Origin: Hymenobacter terricola
Lineage (GTDB): Bacteria > Bacteroidota > Bacteroidia > Cytophagales > Hymenobacteraceae
Assembly: GCF_017921975.2 (NCBI RefSeq)
Contig: NZ_JAGEMO020000069.1
Span: 1-35,355 of the forward strand
Direction of reading: 5' to 3'
Length of the DNA stretch: 35,355 nucleotides
Below, piece after piece: positions 22,701 to 31,924 of the stretch. The notes beneath the pieces are model-generated. The model saw only the letters and a list, made by a program, of their open reading frames with translations. It was not told the origin of the DNA and did no database searches. How positions within the stretch are numbered: position 1 is the stretch's first letter; the number at the start of each line of letters is the position of its first letter. Both the position numbers and the translations under genes were made by a program.

Positions 22701-24974
22701 ATGCCCTCCCACCAGGAACTCAGCAACCAAATCTGGCAAGTAGCCGACCTGTTGCGTGGTCCCTACCGCCCACCCCAATACGAGCGGGTCATCTTGCCGC
22801 TCATCGTGTTGCGCCGCTTCGACTGCGTGCTCGACGACACCCGCGAGGTCGTGCGCATCGAGTTTGACCGCCTCGACCAAGCTAACAAGGAAGCTGTTTT
22901 ACGCTACAAGCGGGAAGAAAAAGAGGGCGAGGAAAACAAGCTTGAAAAAAAAGAATTCAAGCTGCCCTACCCGCCCGAGGCCCTCGATGCCATTCTCAAC
23001 CACCGGGCTGGCCGGCCTTTTCACAACCACTCGCGGCTGAGCTTTGCCAGCATGGTGGCCGACTCCAAAAACCTCGACGGCCACCTCAAGGAGTACATCC
23101 GCTCGTTCTCGGCCAACGTGCAGCGCATCTTCAAAAACTTCGATTTCGAGAAGGAAATCGACCGCATGGAAGAGGCCAATATCCTGTATCTCATCGTCAA
23201 GCAGTTTTCCAATCTCGACCTGCACGTCGATGAGGTGAGCACCTACGAAATGGGGCTGCTGTTCGAAAACCTCATCCGGCGCTTCAACGAAGCCGCCAAC
23301 GAAACGGCCGGCGACTACTTCACGCCCCGCGACGTGATTCACCTGATGGTGGACTTGCTGCTGACCCCTGATGATAAGCTGCTCCAAGCTGCCGGCCCCG
23401 TGCGCACCCTGCTCGACCCTACCTGCGGCACCGGCGGCATGCTCTCCGAGGCCCAGCACCACGTGCGTAAGCTCAACCGCGATGCCCACTTCCTGGCCTA
23501 CGGGCAGGATTTCAACCCCCGCGCCTACGCCGTAGCGGCGGCCGACTTCCTCATCAAAAACGAGAATAACCCCAAGGCACTGCTCGAAAAGGAAAACGTG
23601 CGCCTCGGCGACACCCTCACCGACGACCAGTTCGAGGACCAGACCTTCAACTACTTTCTAGCCAACCCGCCGTTCGGGCTCGACTGGAAGAAGCAACAGA
23701 AAAAGGTGCAGGCTGAGCACGACCGCAAGGGGTTCGATGGCCGCTTCGGGGCTGGCCTGCCGCGCATCAACGACGGCTCGTTCCTGTTTTTGCAGCACAT
23801 GATTAGCAAGTTTGCGCCCTACAACCCCAAGCAGCAGCAGTTTGGCTCGCGCCTGGCGATGGTGTTCAACGGCTCGCCGCTGTTCAGCGGCGGGGCCGGC
23901 TCGGGCGAGAGCAACATCCGCAAGTGGATAATCGAAAACGACTGGCTCGAAGCCGTGGTGGCCCTGCCCGACCAGCTGTTCTACAACACCGGCATCACCA
24001 CCTACATCTGGATACTCACCAACCGCAAGGAGAAGCGCCGCCGGGGCCTGGTGCAACTCATCGACGCCCGCCAGCAGTACGTGAAAATGCGCCGCAGCCT
24101 GGGCAGCAAGCGTAACCGCATTGCCGATGGGAGCGGCGGGCTGGGCGAAACCGACCAGGCCGCCGCAATCGTGCGCCTCTACAGCAACTTCGACGAGTTT
24201 GAGCACCCCGAAGACCGCGACCTCGTGCGCATCTTCCCCAACGAAGCTTTCGGCTTCACCCGCCTCACCGTGGAGCGGCCCCTGCGCCTGCGCTTTCAGC
24301 TCACGCTGGAGCGCAAGGGGCGCTTCTTCGATGCCTGCCCTTACCTGCTCGACGACGTGCAGGCCATTGAGAAGGAGCTGGGCCGCGAGCCCTATGCCGA
24401 CTGGAACGCCGTGCGCGGCCGTATCGAAACGACGCTGAAGAAGCGCGGCAGCAAGTGGCGCAAGCCCGAGCTGAACCTGTTCCGGGCCGTGACTACCGAC
24501 CGCGACCCCGCCACCGCCCCCGTGGTGGCCGAAACCCTGAATCTGCCCCGCGCCCATGCCCTGACCGCCGCCGAGCGCGTGGCCGGCTGGGTAGCGGCCC
24601 CCGCCGAAACCTTGCCCGCCCCCGATGGCCACCAGCTGCCCTTGCTCAACCAGCCGGTGCGCCTCCGGGTGCGCTACGAGGCCGACCCGGAGCTACGCGA
24701 CAACGAAAACGTAGCCCTGCTCGACGGCGAAGCCCCCACCGAAACCGCCACCCCGGTCACGCTCGATGGCCCGGCCCACTACTTCATCCGTGAAGTGCTG
24801 CCCCACGTACCCGATGCCTGGCTCGACCGCAGCAAAGACAAAGCCGGCTACGAAATCAATTTCAACCGCCATTTCTACACCTACAAGGAACCCCGCCCCC
24901 TGCACATCATCGACGAGGAGCTGAAAGCGGTGGAAGAACGCATTATGCGGCTGCTGGCCGGGGAAACGGTATGA
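22701..24974 (+). CDS. hsdM: Type I restriction-modification methyltransferase subunit
   Basis: 757 residues. An N-terminal helical HsdM domain (NQIWQVADLLRGPYRPPQYE) is followed by the N6-adenine methyltransferase core: SAM-binding motif DPTCGTGGML near residues 239-248 and catalytic NPPFG near 322-326. A long C-terminal extension (~residue 500 to 757) ends with NFNRHFYTYKEPRPLHIIDEE (split: NFNRHFYTYKEPRP, LHIIDEE). HsdM methylates adenine in the sequence chosen by HsdS and is required for both modification and cleavage. The stop overlaps the hsdS start (ATGA at 24971-24974). High G+C, like the host. It is the first gene of the operon. Confidence 0.95.
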   Translation: MPSHQELSNQIWQVADLLRGPYRPPQYERVILPLIVLRRFDCVLDDTREVVRIEFDRLDQANKEAVLRYKREEKEGEENKLEKKEFKLPYPPEALDAILNHRAGRPFHNHSRLSFASMVADSKNLDGHLKEYIRSFSANVQRIFKNFDFEKEIDRMEEANILYLIVKQFSNLDLHVDEVSTYEMGLLFENLIRRFNEAANETAGDYFTPRDVIHLMVDLLLTPDDKLLQAAGPVRTLLDPTCGTGGMLSEAQHHVRKLNRDAHFLAYGQDFNPRAYAVAAADFLIKNENNPKALLEKENVRLGDTLTDDQFEDQTFNYFLANPPFGLDWKKQQKKVQAEHDRKGFDGRFGAGLPRINDGSFLFLQHMISKFAPYNPKQQQFGSRLAMVFNGSPLFSGGAGSGESNIRKWIIENDWLEAVVALPDQLFYNTGITTYIWILTNRKEKRRRGLVQLIDARQQYVKMRRSLGSKRNRIADGSGGLGETDQAAAIVRLYSNFDEFEHPEDRDLVRIFPNEAFGFTRLTVERPLRLRFQLTLERKGRFFDACPYLLDDVQAIEKELGREPYADWNAVRGRIETTLKKRGSKWRKPELNLFRAVTTDRDPATAPVVAETLNLPRAHALTAAERVAGWVAAPAETLPAPDGHQLPLLNQPVRLRVRYEADPELRDNENVALLDGEAPTETATPVTLDGPAHYFIREVLPHVPDAWLDRSKDKAGYEINFNRHFYTYKEPRPLHIIDEELKAVEERIMRLLAGETV

Positions 24975-26257
24975 GCATGGAATGGTTTGGCACCTTACCC
25001 CAACACGGCAACTGGCGAGAGGTAAGGCTGAAACGGCTTGTTAGCTCCTGGGCGCAGAAACGAGAATACGAAGAAGGCGAAACCTATATCGGCTTGGAAA
25101 ACATTGAGCCGTGGACAGGGAAAATATTGCCTGGTGAAGACGGTACCCTAACGCTGAATACAGGTGGCGAATCTGCGAGCATAGGCAGCGTATTTACATT
25201 CGGCGATGTCTTGTTCAGCAAGTTGCGGCCGTATTTGGCGAAGGCTATTCTGGCGGACAGGCAAGGAATATGTTCAACGGAATTGTTGGTACTTGCTCCG
25301 GGGCCATACATTGATGGCCGGTTCCTACTGTACTGCCTGCTAACGCCCGGCTTTATTGAGTTGGTGAATTCCTCAGCCTTTGGCTCCAAAATGCCGAGGG
25401 CTGAATGGGACTTCATCGGCGACATTCCGATACCCCTGCCGCCCCTACATCAGCAGCAGCAACTCGCCGCGCTGCTCGACCGCGAAACGGCCCGCCTTGA
25501 TGCGCTGGTGGCCGCCAAGCAGGAGCAGCTCGAACTCATTGCCGAAAAGCGCCGTGCCCTCATCACCCGCGCATTTACGCAAGGTCTAGATGAGAGTGCG
25601 CCGCGCCGCGCCACAGGGTTGCCGTGGTTGGGAGAGGTGCCGGCCCATTGGGAAGTGGTGCGGTTGAAATATCTGGCTCAAGGTCCATTAGACTACGGCG
25701 CCAATGAAGCAGCCGACGAGGATAACCCCGATTTTCCACGGTTCATCCGAATCACCGATATTGACGAAGACGGTAATCTAAGGTCAGACACTTTCGCTTC
25801 ACTGGCTCCAGAATTGGCCGAGCCATATCTGCTTAGTGATGGTGACGTCTTATTGGCGAGAAGCGGCGCAACGGTTGGTAAAACATTCATCTACCGTGCC
25901 TCAATGGGGCCAGCTTGTTTCGCGGGCTATCTAATTAGAATGCATCCTCAACTAAGGAAGGTATTGGCTGATTTTATCTACAACTTCTCACTTACCGATA
26001 CCTACTGGGGACAAATCCGGGAAAGTGCTATTCAGTCTACTATTCAAAACTTCAGCGCCGAGAAGTATGGGGACATGGTGTTGCCTCTCCCCGATTTGCA
26101 CGAGCAAATGCTGATTACGGCATACATTGAAGCCGAAACCAAAAAACTCGATACCCTCCGTGAAATTACCGAAATCAGTCTTGGCCTAATTCACGAGCGG
26201 CGGGCGGCGCTTATTGCGGCGACGGTAACGGGGAAGCTTGATTTAATTAATTTCTAA
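24971..26257 (+). CDS. hsdS: Type I restriction-modification specificity subunit
   Basis: 428 residues with two target-recognition domains. TRD1 covers residues ~5-150 and ends at the conserved helix PLPPLHQQQQLAALLDRETARLDAL. (The helix begins PLPPLHQQQQLAALL.) TRD2 runs from LPWLGEVPAHWEVVRLKYLA (~residue 216) to the second helix LPDLHEQMLITAYIEAETKK. The sequence of each TRD is visibly less G+C-rich than the conserved central helix and than hsdM, as expected for domains exchanged by recombination. HsdS tethers HsdM and HsdR to an asymmetric bipartite site. Its stop is three bases before the AAA ATPase start. Confidence 0.93.
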   Translation: MSMEWFGTLPQHGNWREVRLKRLVSSWAQKREYEEGETYIGLENIEPWTGKILPGEDGTLTLNTGGESASIGSVFTFGDVLFSKLRPYLAKAILADRQGICSTELLVLAPGPYIDGRFLLYCLLTPGFIELVNSSAFGSKMPRAEWDFIGDIPIPLPPLHQQQQLAALLDRETARLDALVAAKQEQLELIAEKRRALITRAFTQGLDESAPRRATGLPWLGEVPAHWEVVRLKYLAQGPLDYGANEAADEDNPDFPRFIRITDIDEDGNLRSDTFASLAPELAEPYLLSDGDVLLARSGATVGKTFIYRASMGPACFAGYLIRMHPQLRKVLADFIYNFSLTDTYWGQIRESAIQSTIQNFSAEKYGDMVLPLPDLHEQMLITAYIEAETKKLDTLREITEISLGLIHERRAALIAATVTGKLDLINF

Positions 26258-26260
26258 ATC

Positions 26261-27532
26261 ATGTACATAAGAAATCTGACATTAGTGAATTTTCGTGCAT
26301 TTCGAAACGCGACATTCGAATTCAAAGAGGACGAAAAAGGGGAGCGTTTTGGGGTTTATTTGCTAGTAGGAGTAAACGGAGTAGGTAAATCTTCAGCGCT
26401 AGATGCACTACGCTTAGCATTGTCGCATATTTTTCCATTGATTTCTCGACCTACTGGCAAAGGGCAACGATTATCGTTCGACGATTTTACGATAGGGACT
26501 AATAACTTAAGTATTAAAGTAGACTTTGATGCTGGGGGAGTTCCTTTTGAGTTTGAAATAAAAGCGGAATTAGACGATAAATCAGTAAGGACAAGTTCGC
26601 CTTTGTTGACTCCGACAATGAGAAAAGTGCGAAAGGTTTATAAACCAAATCCACTTCCCCTTGCTGTATATTTTTCCCCACGTCGTTCCGTGCTTGACCC
26701 TGAACCTCGTGGTGAATCCAGATTATCTTCTCAAACTGCGGCTTACCAGCGTGCATTAGATTCAAGAGAGTTAAGACTAGCAGATTTTGTTCATTGGTTA
26801 CGTGGTATAGTGCAATTTGCTAAAACTAAAGGCCCTACATCAGAACGATATAGAATTCAGCATGACACTTTGCAATTAGCAGTAAGCAGATTACTTCCTA
26901 GTTACTCCAATTTACGTGTGGCCGACGGACATAAGCCTGTATTGCTAATTGATAAGGGAAAAGACGAGTTGAATGTTCGCCAGCTTTCTGATGGTGAACG
27001 CAGTGTATTAGCTCTGGTGCTGGAGGTGGCTTTGCGTTTAGCACAAGCGAACCCTGCTGAGAATGACCCTTTGAATAAATCGAGCGCTGTAATAATGATT
27101 GATGAGTTGGATTTACACCTACATCCAGGGTGGCAGCGTGACATTGTAGATAGATTGAAGAATACTTTCAAACAGTGTCAGATAATCGCTTCTACTCATT
27201 CAGCGCAAACAATTGGGGAAGTAGAAGGAAAGCGCATCAATCTGATTTACTCTCCTGACCGTATCGAGCGCCCTAAACAAGCTTTTGGCATGGATTCAAA
27301 CTGGATTTTGCAGGTGCTGATGAATGCGCAAATTCAGAATGAGGAGACGACCCGCCAAGAGGATAGAATTATGCAGTTGATAAGGGAGAAGGACTTTCCT
27401 ACTGCAAAGGCTATTCTGGCAGATTTGCGTAGGGAGGTGGGTTTGGGAAAAGAAAGCTTAAGCCGAGCCGAAAGCCTGATTGAACGTCACGAACGAATGC
27501 AAGCCTTGGCTCAAAATGAGGAAAATAGATAA
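26261..27532 (+). CDS. AAA family ATPase (PtuA/OLD-like), Septu-like
   Basis: 423 residues. Walker A GVNGVGKS is at residues 37-44, the ABC-type signature LSDGERS is near 242, and Walker B with MIDELDLHLHPGWQ is near 279-292. The domain starts with IRNLTLVNFRAFRNA, typical of RecF/SMC-like ATPases of the OLD and PtuA type. Base composition is strikingly A+T-rich compared with hsdM and hsdR. It overlaps the HNH gene by 17 bases. ATPase + HNH nuclease pairs of this sort form the Septu anti-phage system, where the ATPase senses phage activity and the HNH protein cuts nucleic acid. Here the pair lies inside a restriction operon; the exact subtype cannot be set without a search. Confidence 0.82.
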   Translation: MYIRNLTLVNFRAFRNATFEFKEDEKGERFGVYLLVGVNGVGKSSALDALRLALSHIFPLISRPTGKGQRLSFDDFTIGTNNLSIKVDFDAGGVPFEFEIKAELDDKSVRTSSPLLTPTMRKVRKVYKPNPLPLAVYFSPRRSVLDPEPRGESRLSSQTAAYQRALDSRELRLADFVHWLRGIVQFAKTKGPTSERYRIQHDTLQLAVSRLLPSYSNLRVADGHKPVLLIDKGKDELNVRQLSDGERSVLALVLEVALRLAQANPAENDPLNKSSAVIMIDELDLHLHPGWQRDIVDRLKNTFKQCQIIASTHSAQTIGEVEGKRINLIYSPDRIERPKQAFGMDSNWILQVLMNAQIQNEETTRQEDRIMQLIREKDFPTAKAILADLRREVGLGKESLSRAESLIERHERMQALAQNEENR

Positions 27533-28220
27533 AATTACATCGCTACCTGAGTGCCTTACGAAATGGATTGCCAGAAAGCAGCCCAGCGGCAAAGCAAAGT
27601 ATAAAGAATTTAAAGGCACGACATGCGCGATTGAATTCCGTCAAGTTTTAATAGATGAGCAGTTTGGATTGTGTGCCTATACAGGAAGTAGAATTGAAAA
27701 TGGTGCCAATGCTTTAACAGAGCATATCTACCCACGCGCTTGGACTGAGAAAGAATTGGGGTCAGATTACGGAAAGAAGGCTGATAAAGACCTTGACTAT
27801 CAGAATATGCTGGCGGCGCTAAATGCAAAATCCAGTAAAGACGAAACTTATGGTGCGCACGCAAAGGATGACGACTATGATGAGCAATTGTTTGTTTCAC
27901 CGCTCGATATAGTATGTGAGTCGGCTTTCATCTATGAAGAGAATGGTAAAATTGCTTGGCATGATGGGAAGGGCGAATACACGGTAAACTTGCTTAAATT
28001 ATGGCATCCTACCCTTATTAAAGAAAGAGCAGGCGCAATTAAGGCCTATTTTCCTAACCCAGAAGACGAGGATTTTCCTTTTCCGTCTTTAGAAGAAATA
28101 AAGACAATAGCGAAAACAATCATGAATCCGGTGGATGGGAGGCTTGCCCCATTTTGCTTTGTTATTAAGGCTGTTGCTGAATCTTACTTAGCTTCCAATT
28201 CTACTCCAACTACCCCATGA
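27516..28220 (+). CDS. HNH nuclease family protein (PtuB-like)
   Basis: 234 residues from ATG 27516, overlapping the ATPase gene end by 17 bases; a frame opening at 27480 is unlikely. The N-terminus MRKIDKITSLPECLTKW is typical of PtuB-like proteins. The HNH motif: FGLCAYTGSRIE with Cys53 but a Thr-Gly in place of the second zinc Cys, LTEHIYPRAW with Glu69-His70, and LDYQNMLAAL with Asn97. The loss of the second Cys of the usual CxxC is notable. It overlaps hsdR by four bases (ATGA at 28217-28220). A+T-rich like its ATPase partner. Expected role: the effector nuclease of the pair. Confidence 0.78.
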   Translation: MRKIDKITSLPECLTKWIARKQPSGKAKYKEFKGTTCAIEFRQVLIDEQFGLCAYTGSRIENGANALTEHIYPRAWTEKELGSDYGKKADKDLDYQNMLAALNAKSSKDETYGAHAKDDDYDEQLFVSPLDIVCESAFIYEENGKIAWHDGKGEYTVNLLKLWHPTLIKERAGAIKAYFPNPEDEDFPFPSLEEIKTIAKTIMNPVDGRLAPFCFVIKAVAESYLASNSTPTTP

Positions 28221-31200
28221 CCAACCCCCACACCTCCGAAGCCGCTTTTGAGTCCGTTATCGAAGCTGACATGTTGGCTGCGGGCTACTACGCGCTGCCA
28301 GCCGCCGGCTACCAACCGGAGCGGGCCTTGTTTGGGGCGGAGGTGCTGGCATTCATCGAGCGCAGTCAGCCGCGGGAGTGGGCCAAGCTAGGGCAGATGC
28401 TGGGCGAGCGTCGCGACGAACAAATACTCCAGGACCTGGCCCGCTGGCTCGACCAGCACGGCTGCCTGGCCACGCTGCGCCACGGCTTCAAGTGCTACGG
28501 GCGGCTACTGCGGGTGGCCTACTTCCGGCCTGCCCACGGCCTGAACGACGAGCTGACCACTCAATACGCTGCCAACCGCCTGGGCCTGACGCGTCAGCTG
28601 CACTTCAGTCCCCGCCACCGCGCTCAGAGCCTCGACGTGGTGCTCAGCCTCAACGGCCTGCCCGTGGCCACCCTGGAGCTGAAAAACCCCTACACCGGCC
28701 AGACCGCCGCCAATGCCGTGTACCAGTACCGGCACGACCGCGACCCCCGCGAGCCGCTGTTCGAGTTCAAGCGCCGCACCCTCGTCCATTTCGCCGTCGA
28801 CCCCGATACCGTCTGGATGACTACCCGGCTGGCCGGCGAGTCCACCCGCTTCCTGCCCTTCAACCGGGGACTGCTCGGTGGCGCCGGCAACCCCCCCGAC
28901 CCGGCCGGCCGCACCTACCGCACCGCCTACCTCTGGGCCGAAACCCTGCACCCCGATTCGCTGCTGGAGCTGCTCGGCAACTTCCTACACCTCCAAACTG
29001 AAGAGCAGCGCGGCGACGACGGCCGCAAGGTGCGCAAGGAAACCCTCGTCTTCCCGCGCTACCACCAGCTGCAGGCCGTGCGCCAGCTCGTGGCCGCCGC
29101 CCGCCACGAGGGGCCGGGCCACAACTACCTGGTCGAGCACTCGGCCGGCTCCGGCAAAAGCAATACTATTGCCTGGCTGGCCCATCAGCTGGCCTCCCTG
29201 CACAACGGGCAGGAGCAGCGCGTGTTCGATACGGTCATCGTCGTCACCGACCGCCGCGTGCTCGACCAGCAGTTGCAGGACACCATCTACCAGTTCGAGC
29301 ACCGGCTGGGCGTGGTCCAGAAGATTGACGAAGACTCGGCCCAGCTCACCCACGCCCTCACCGGCGGGGTACCCATCGTCATCACCACCCTGCAAAAGTT
29401 TCCCTTCGTGAGCCGGCAGCTCGCCAAGCTGGCCGAGGCCCAGGGCCGCGCCGCCCAGGTCGATGCCGACGCCCTGCCGCCCCGGCACTACGCCGTGCTG
29501 ATTGACGAGGCCCACAGCTCGCAGGGCGGCGATGCCGCCACCGAGCTAAAGGGTGTTTTGGGTGGGGCCGGCCTGCGGGCCGAGGCGCGCCGCCGCGCCG
29601 AGGAAGAAGGCCAGCCCGATTTTGAAAAGCTGTTTCAGGAAATGGCCAAGCGCGGGCAGCAGCCCAACCTGAGCTTCTTTGCCTTCACCGCTACCCCCAA
29701 AAGCCGTACCCTGGCCGTATTTGGTCGTTCGGGCCAGCCCTTCCATCGCTACGCCATGCGCCAGGCCATTGAAGAGGGCTTCATTATGGACGTGCTGCGC
29801 AACTACGCCACCTACACCGCCTACTACCGCCTGCTCAAAATCAGCGCCACCGACCCGCACGTGGCCCGCCGACCCGCCGCTCACGCCCTGAGCCGCTACC
29901 TGCGCCTGCACCCGGCCAGCGTAGCGCAGAAAACGGCCATCATCGTCGAGCACTTCGAGCACGTGGTGCGCCACCGCCTCGGCGGCCGTGCCAAGGCCAT
30001 GGTCGTCACCAGTTCGCGCCTCGATGCCGTGCGCTACAAGCAGTCCTTCGACCAGTACATCCGTGAGAAGCGCTACCCCATCAAGTCGCTAGTTGCTTTT
30101 TCGGGTGCTGTGCCCGACCCCGACCTGCCAGGCGTGAGCTACACCGAGCCCGGCCTGAACGGCGGCCTGCCCGAAAAGGCCCTGCCTGAAGCTTTTGCGA
30201 CGCCCGAGTTTCAGGTGCTGCTGGTGGCCGAGAAATACCAGACCGGCTTCGACCAACCCCTGCTGCACACGCTCTACATCGACCGCCGCCTCGACGGCAT
30301 CCAGGCCGTGCAAACTCTCTCGCGCCTCAACCGGCCCCATCCGCTCAAGGAAGATACTTTCGTACTGGATTTCGTGAACGACCCGACCGACATTCAGGCT
30401 GCGTTTGCCCGGTACTACGAAGGGGCCACGATGGGCGAGCAGCCCGAAGCTGCCCGCCTTTATGAGCTACAGGCCGCCCTCGAAGCCGCTGCTATTTACC
30501 ACGCCACCGAAGTGGCCACGTTCAGCGCCGTGTTCTTCAAGCCCGGCCTGCGCCAGAGCGCCGCCGACCACCGCGCCCTCAGCGCTGCCCTCGACCCCGC
30601 GCTCGACCGTTACCGCGCTCTTTATGCCACCGATGAGCCCCAGGCCCTGGCCTGGCGCAAGCAGGCCCAGGCTCTGCTTAATCTCTACGCCTTCCTGAGC
30701 CAGATTATTCCCTATCAGGAATCTGACCTCGAACGCCTGTGCGCTTACCTGCGCCACCTGCTGCCCCGCCTGCCCCAGCGCACCACCGATGCTGCTTACA
30801 ACTTCGACGAAGAGGTACGCCTGCAATTCTTCCGGCTGCAAAAAATAGGAGAGGGCTCCATTCCGCTAAACGGCGTAGCCGCCCAGCCCTTGCACGGCCC
30901 CGTGGCCACCGGCACCGCTTCGGTGGTTGAAGAGCCGTTGGCCCTGTCCCGTTTGATTGATGTGGTGAACGAGCGGTTCGGCACGGAGTTCAACGAAGGC
31001 GACCAGCTTTTCTTCGACCAGATTGTGGAAGTAGCCCTCCGGTCCGATGTGCTCCGCCAAGCCGCCCAGGCCAACCCCTCCGACAAATTCGCCCTGGTTT
31101 TTGGAGCCATGCTCGAAACCCTCTTCATCGAGCGCATGGACCAGAACGTGGATATTTTCTCTCGCTACATGTCCGACGGTCATTTCCAGGGCATGGTGAT

Positions 31201-31315
31201 GCATCTGCTGGCCGTCGACGTGTACAAGCGCCTCCAGCAGTTGCCTGAACCAGTATTAATCCCTAGGATGAATGCGGACGCAGACCCATTGGTGGTATTT
31301 CCTGTTTTAGATTAA
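28217..31315 (+). CDS. hsdR: Type I restriction endonuclease subunit R
   Basis: 1032 residues. The N-terminal PD-(D/E)XK nuclease has Asp140 (SLDVVLSLNG) and ELK at 154-156. The SF2 motor has GSGKS at 311-315, DEAH at 430-433 and TATP at 491-494 (FTATP), then a helicase C-terminal part (LLVAEKYQTGFDQPLLHTLY, LSRLNRPHPLK). A helical C-terminal domain binds HsdM. The enzyme translocates DNA and cuts at random distant sites in unmodified DNA. Full length and high G+C, in contrast to the two genes before it. All key motifs are intact. Its start codon overlaps the HNH gene stop. Confidence 0.95.
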   Translation: MTNPHTSEAAFESVIEADMLAAGYYALPAAGYQPERALFGAEVLAFIERSQPREWAKLGQMLGERRDEQILQDLARWLDQHGCLATLRHGFKCYGRLLRVAYFRPAHGLNDELTTQYAANRLGLTRQLHFSPRHRAQSLDVVLSLNGLPVATLELKNPYTGQTAANAVYQYRHDRDPREPLFEFKRRTLVHFAVDPDTVWMTTRLAGESTRFLPFNRGLLGGAGNPPDPAGRTYRTAYLWAETLHPDSLLELLGNFLHLQTEEQRGDDGRKVRKETLVFPRYHQLQAVRQLVAAARHEGPGHNYLVEHSAGSGKSNTIAWLAHQLASLHNGQEQRVFDTVIVVTDRRVLDQQLQDTIYQFEHRLGVVQKIDEDSAQLTHALTGGVPIVITTLQKFPFVSRQLAKLAEAQGRAAQVDADALPPRHYAVLIDEAHSSQGGDAATELKGVLGGAGLRAEARRRAEEEGQPDFEKLFQEMAKRGQQPNLSFFAFTATPKSRTLAVFGRSGQPFHRYAMRQAIEEGFIMDVLRNYATYTAYYRLLKISATDPHVARRPAAHALSRYLRLHPASVAQKTAIIVEHFEHVVRHRLGGRAKAMVVTSSRLDAVRYKQSFDQYIREKRYPIKSLVAFSGAVPDPDLPGVSYTEPGLNGGLPEKALPEAFATPEFQVLLVAEKYQTGFDQPLLHTLYIDRRLDGIQAVQTLSRLNRPHPLKEDTFVLDFVNDPTDIQAAFARYYEGATMGEQPEAARLYELQAALEAAAIYHATEVATFSAVFFKPGLRQSAADHRALSAALDPALDRYRALYATDEPQALAWRKQAQALLNLYAFLSQIIPYQESDLERLCAYLRHLLPRLPQRTTDAAYNFDEEVRLQFFRLQKIGEGSIPLNGVAAQPLHGPVATGTASVVEEPLALSRLIDVVNERFGTEFNEGDQLFFDQIVEVALRSDVLRQAAQANPSDKFALVFGAMLETLFIERMDQNVDIFSRYMSDGHFQGMVMHLLAVDVYKRLQQLPEPVLIPRMNADADPLVVFPVLD

Positions 31316-31345
31316 AGCGTGCACCTGTAGCGTTAATTATCCCTT

Positions 31346-31924
31346 GTGAAGAAAATAAATACCATCGTCCGCGATAACTACGACCGCTACACGGCCCTGA
31401 TTACCGAGCCTAAACAAACCTCCGGCCCCGGCCTGGACTTGTCGCAAAAGAAGGGGACAAGCAAGGTGCTGCACGCCTGCCAAATACCTGCCCTGCACTC
31501 CGACGACCCCATCGACCTGTGGCTCATCGCCGAAATTCGCATCGACAGGCTGCACGACTTCAAATTCAAGCTGCGCGCCCCCGGCTTCATGGGCGAGCCG
31601 TTGCTCAACTACGATTCCGCCGGCCCTACGCACCGCAACGAGGGTGCGAAATCCCTGCCGGAACAAATAGTCACTACCCCGCATTTTAACTGCTACGACG
31701 AGCAGGGCCGCCGCATTGCCTATAAAACCGCGCCCCTGACCGACCCCGAAGTAGTGCGTGAGTTAGAGGATATCGACCGCTGCGTTATTCACTTCTACGA
31801 GGAGTCGCAGCTTACCCATCATCCCGCCGGCTACCCCACCATCTCGCTCACCGCCCCTGGCACCCTGCCTTTCGCCCACCACACCAACGCCGACCCCCAT
31901 GCCCACGTCGTCCGCTTCGTTTGA
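31346..31924 (+). CDS. DUF6978-like protein of unknown function
   Basis: 192 residues from GTG 31346, 30 bases after hsdR. The central part reads RIDRLHDFKFKLRAPGFMGE, then LNYDSAGPTHRNEG, PHFNCYDEQGRRIAYK and VIHFYEES. The strand order with a short 'D.....H.N' and 'PH.H.Y' motif resembles a family annotated DUF6978, which I recall beside DUF1828 genes. It overlaps the next gene by 26 bases, as paired toxin-antitoxin or defence genes often do. No membrane segment or catalytic signature is evident. The family call is tentative. Confidence 0.6.
   Translation: MKKINTIVRDNYDRYTALITEPKQTSGPGLDLSQKKGTSKVLHACQIPALHSDDPIDLWLIAEIRIDRLHDFKFKLRAPGFMGEPLLNYDSAGPTHRNEGAKSLPEQIVTTPHFNCYDEQGRRIAYKTAPLTDPEVVRELEDIDRCVIHFYEESQLTHHPAGYPTISLTAPGTLPFAHHTNADPHAHVVRFV

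Noticed and set aside
26261..28220. Retron with ATPase/HNH effector
   Set aside because: No reverse transcriptase or msr/msd-like element nearby.
22701..31315. BREX or DISARM system
   Set aside because: Classical HsdM/HsdS/HsdR signatures are complete; no PglZ, BrxC or DrmA-like genes.
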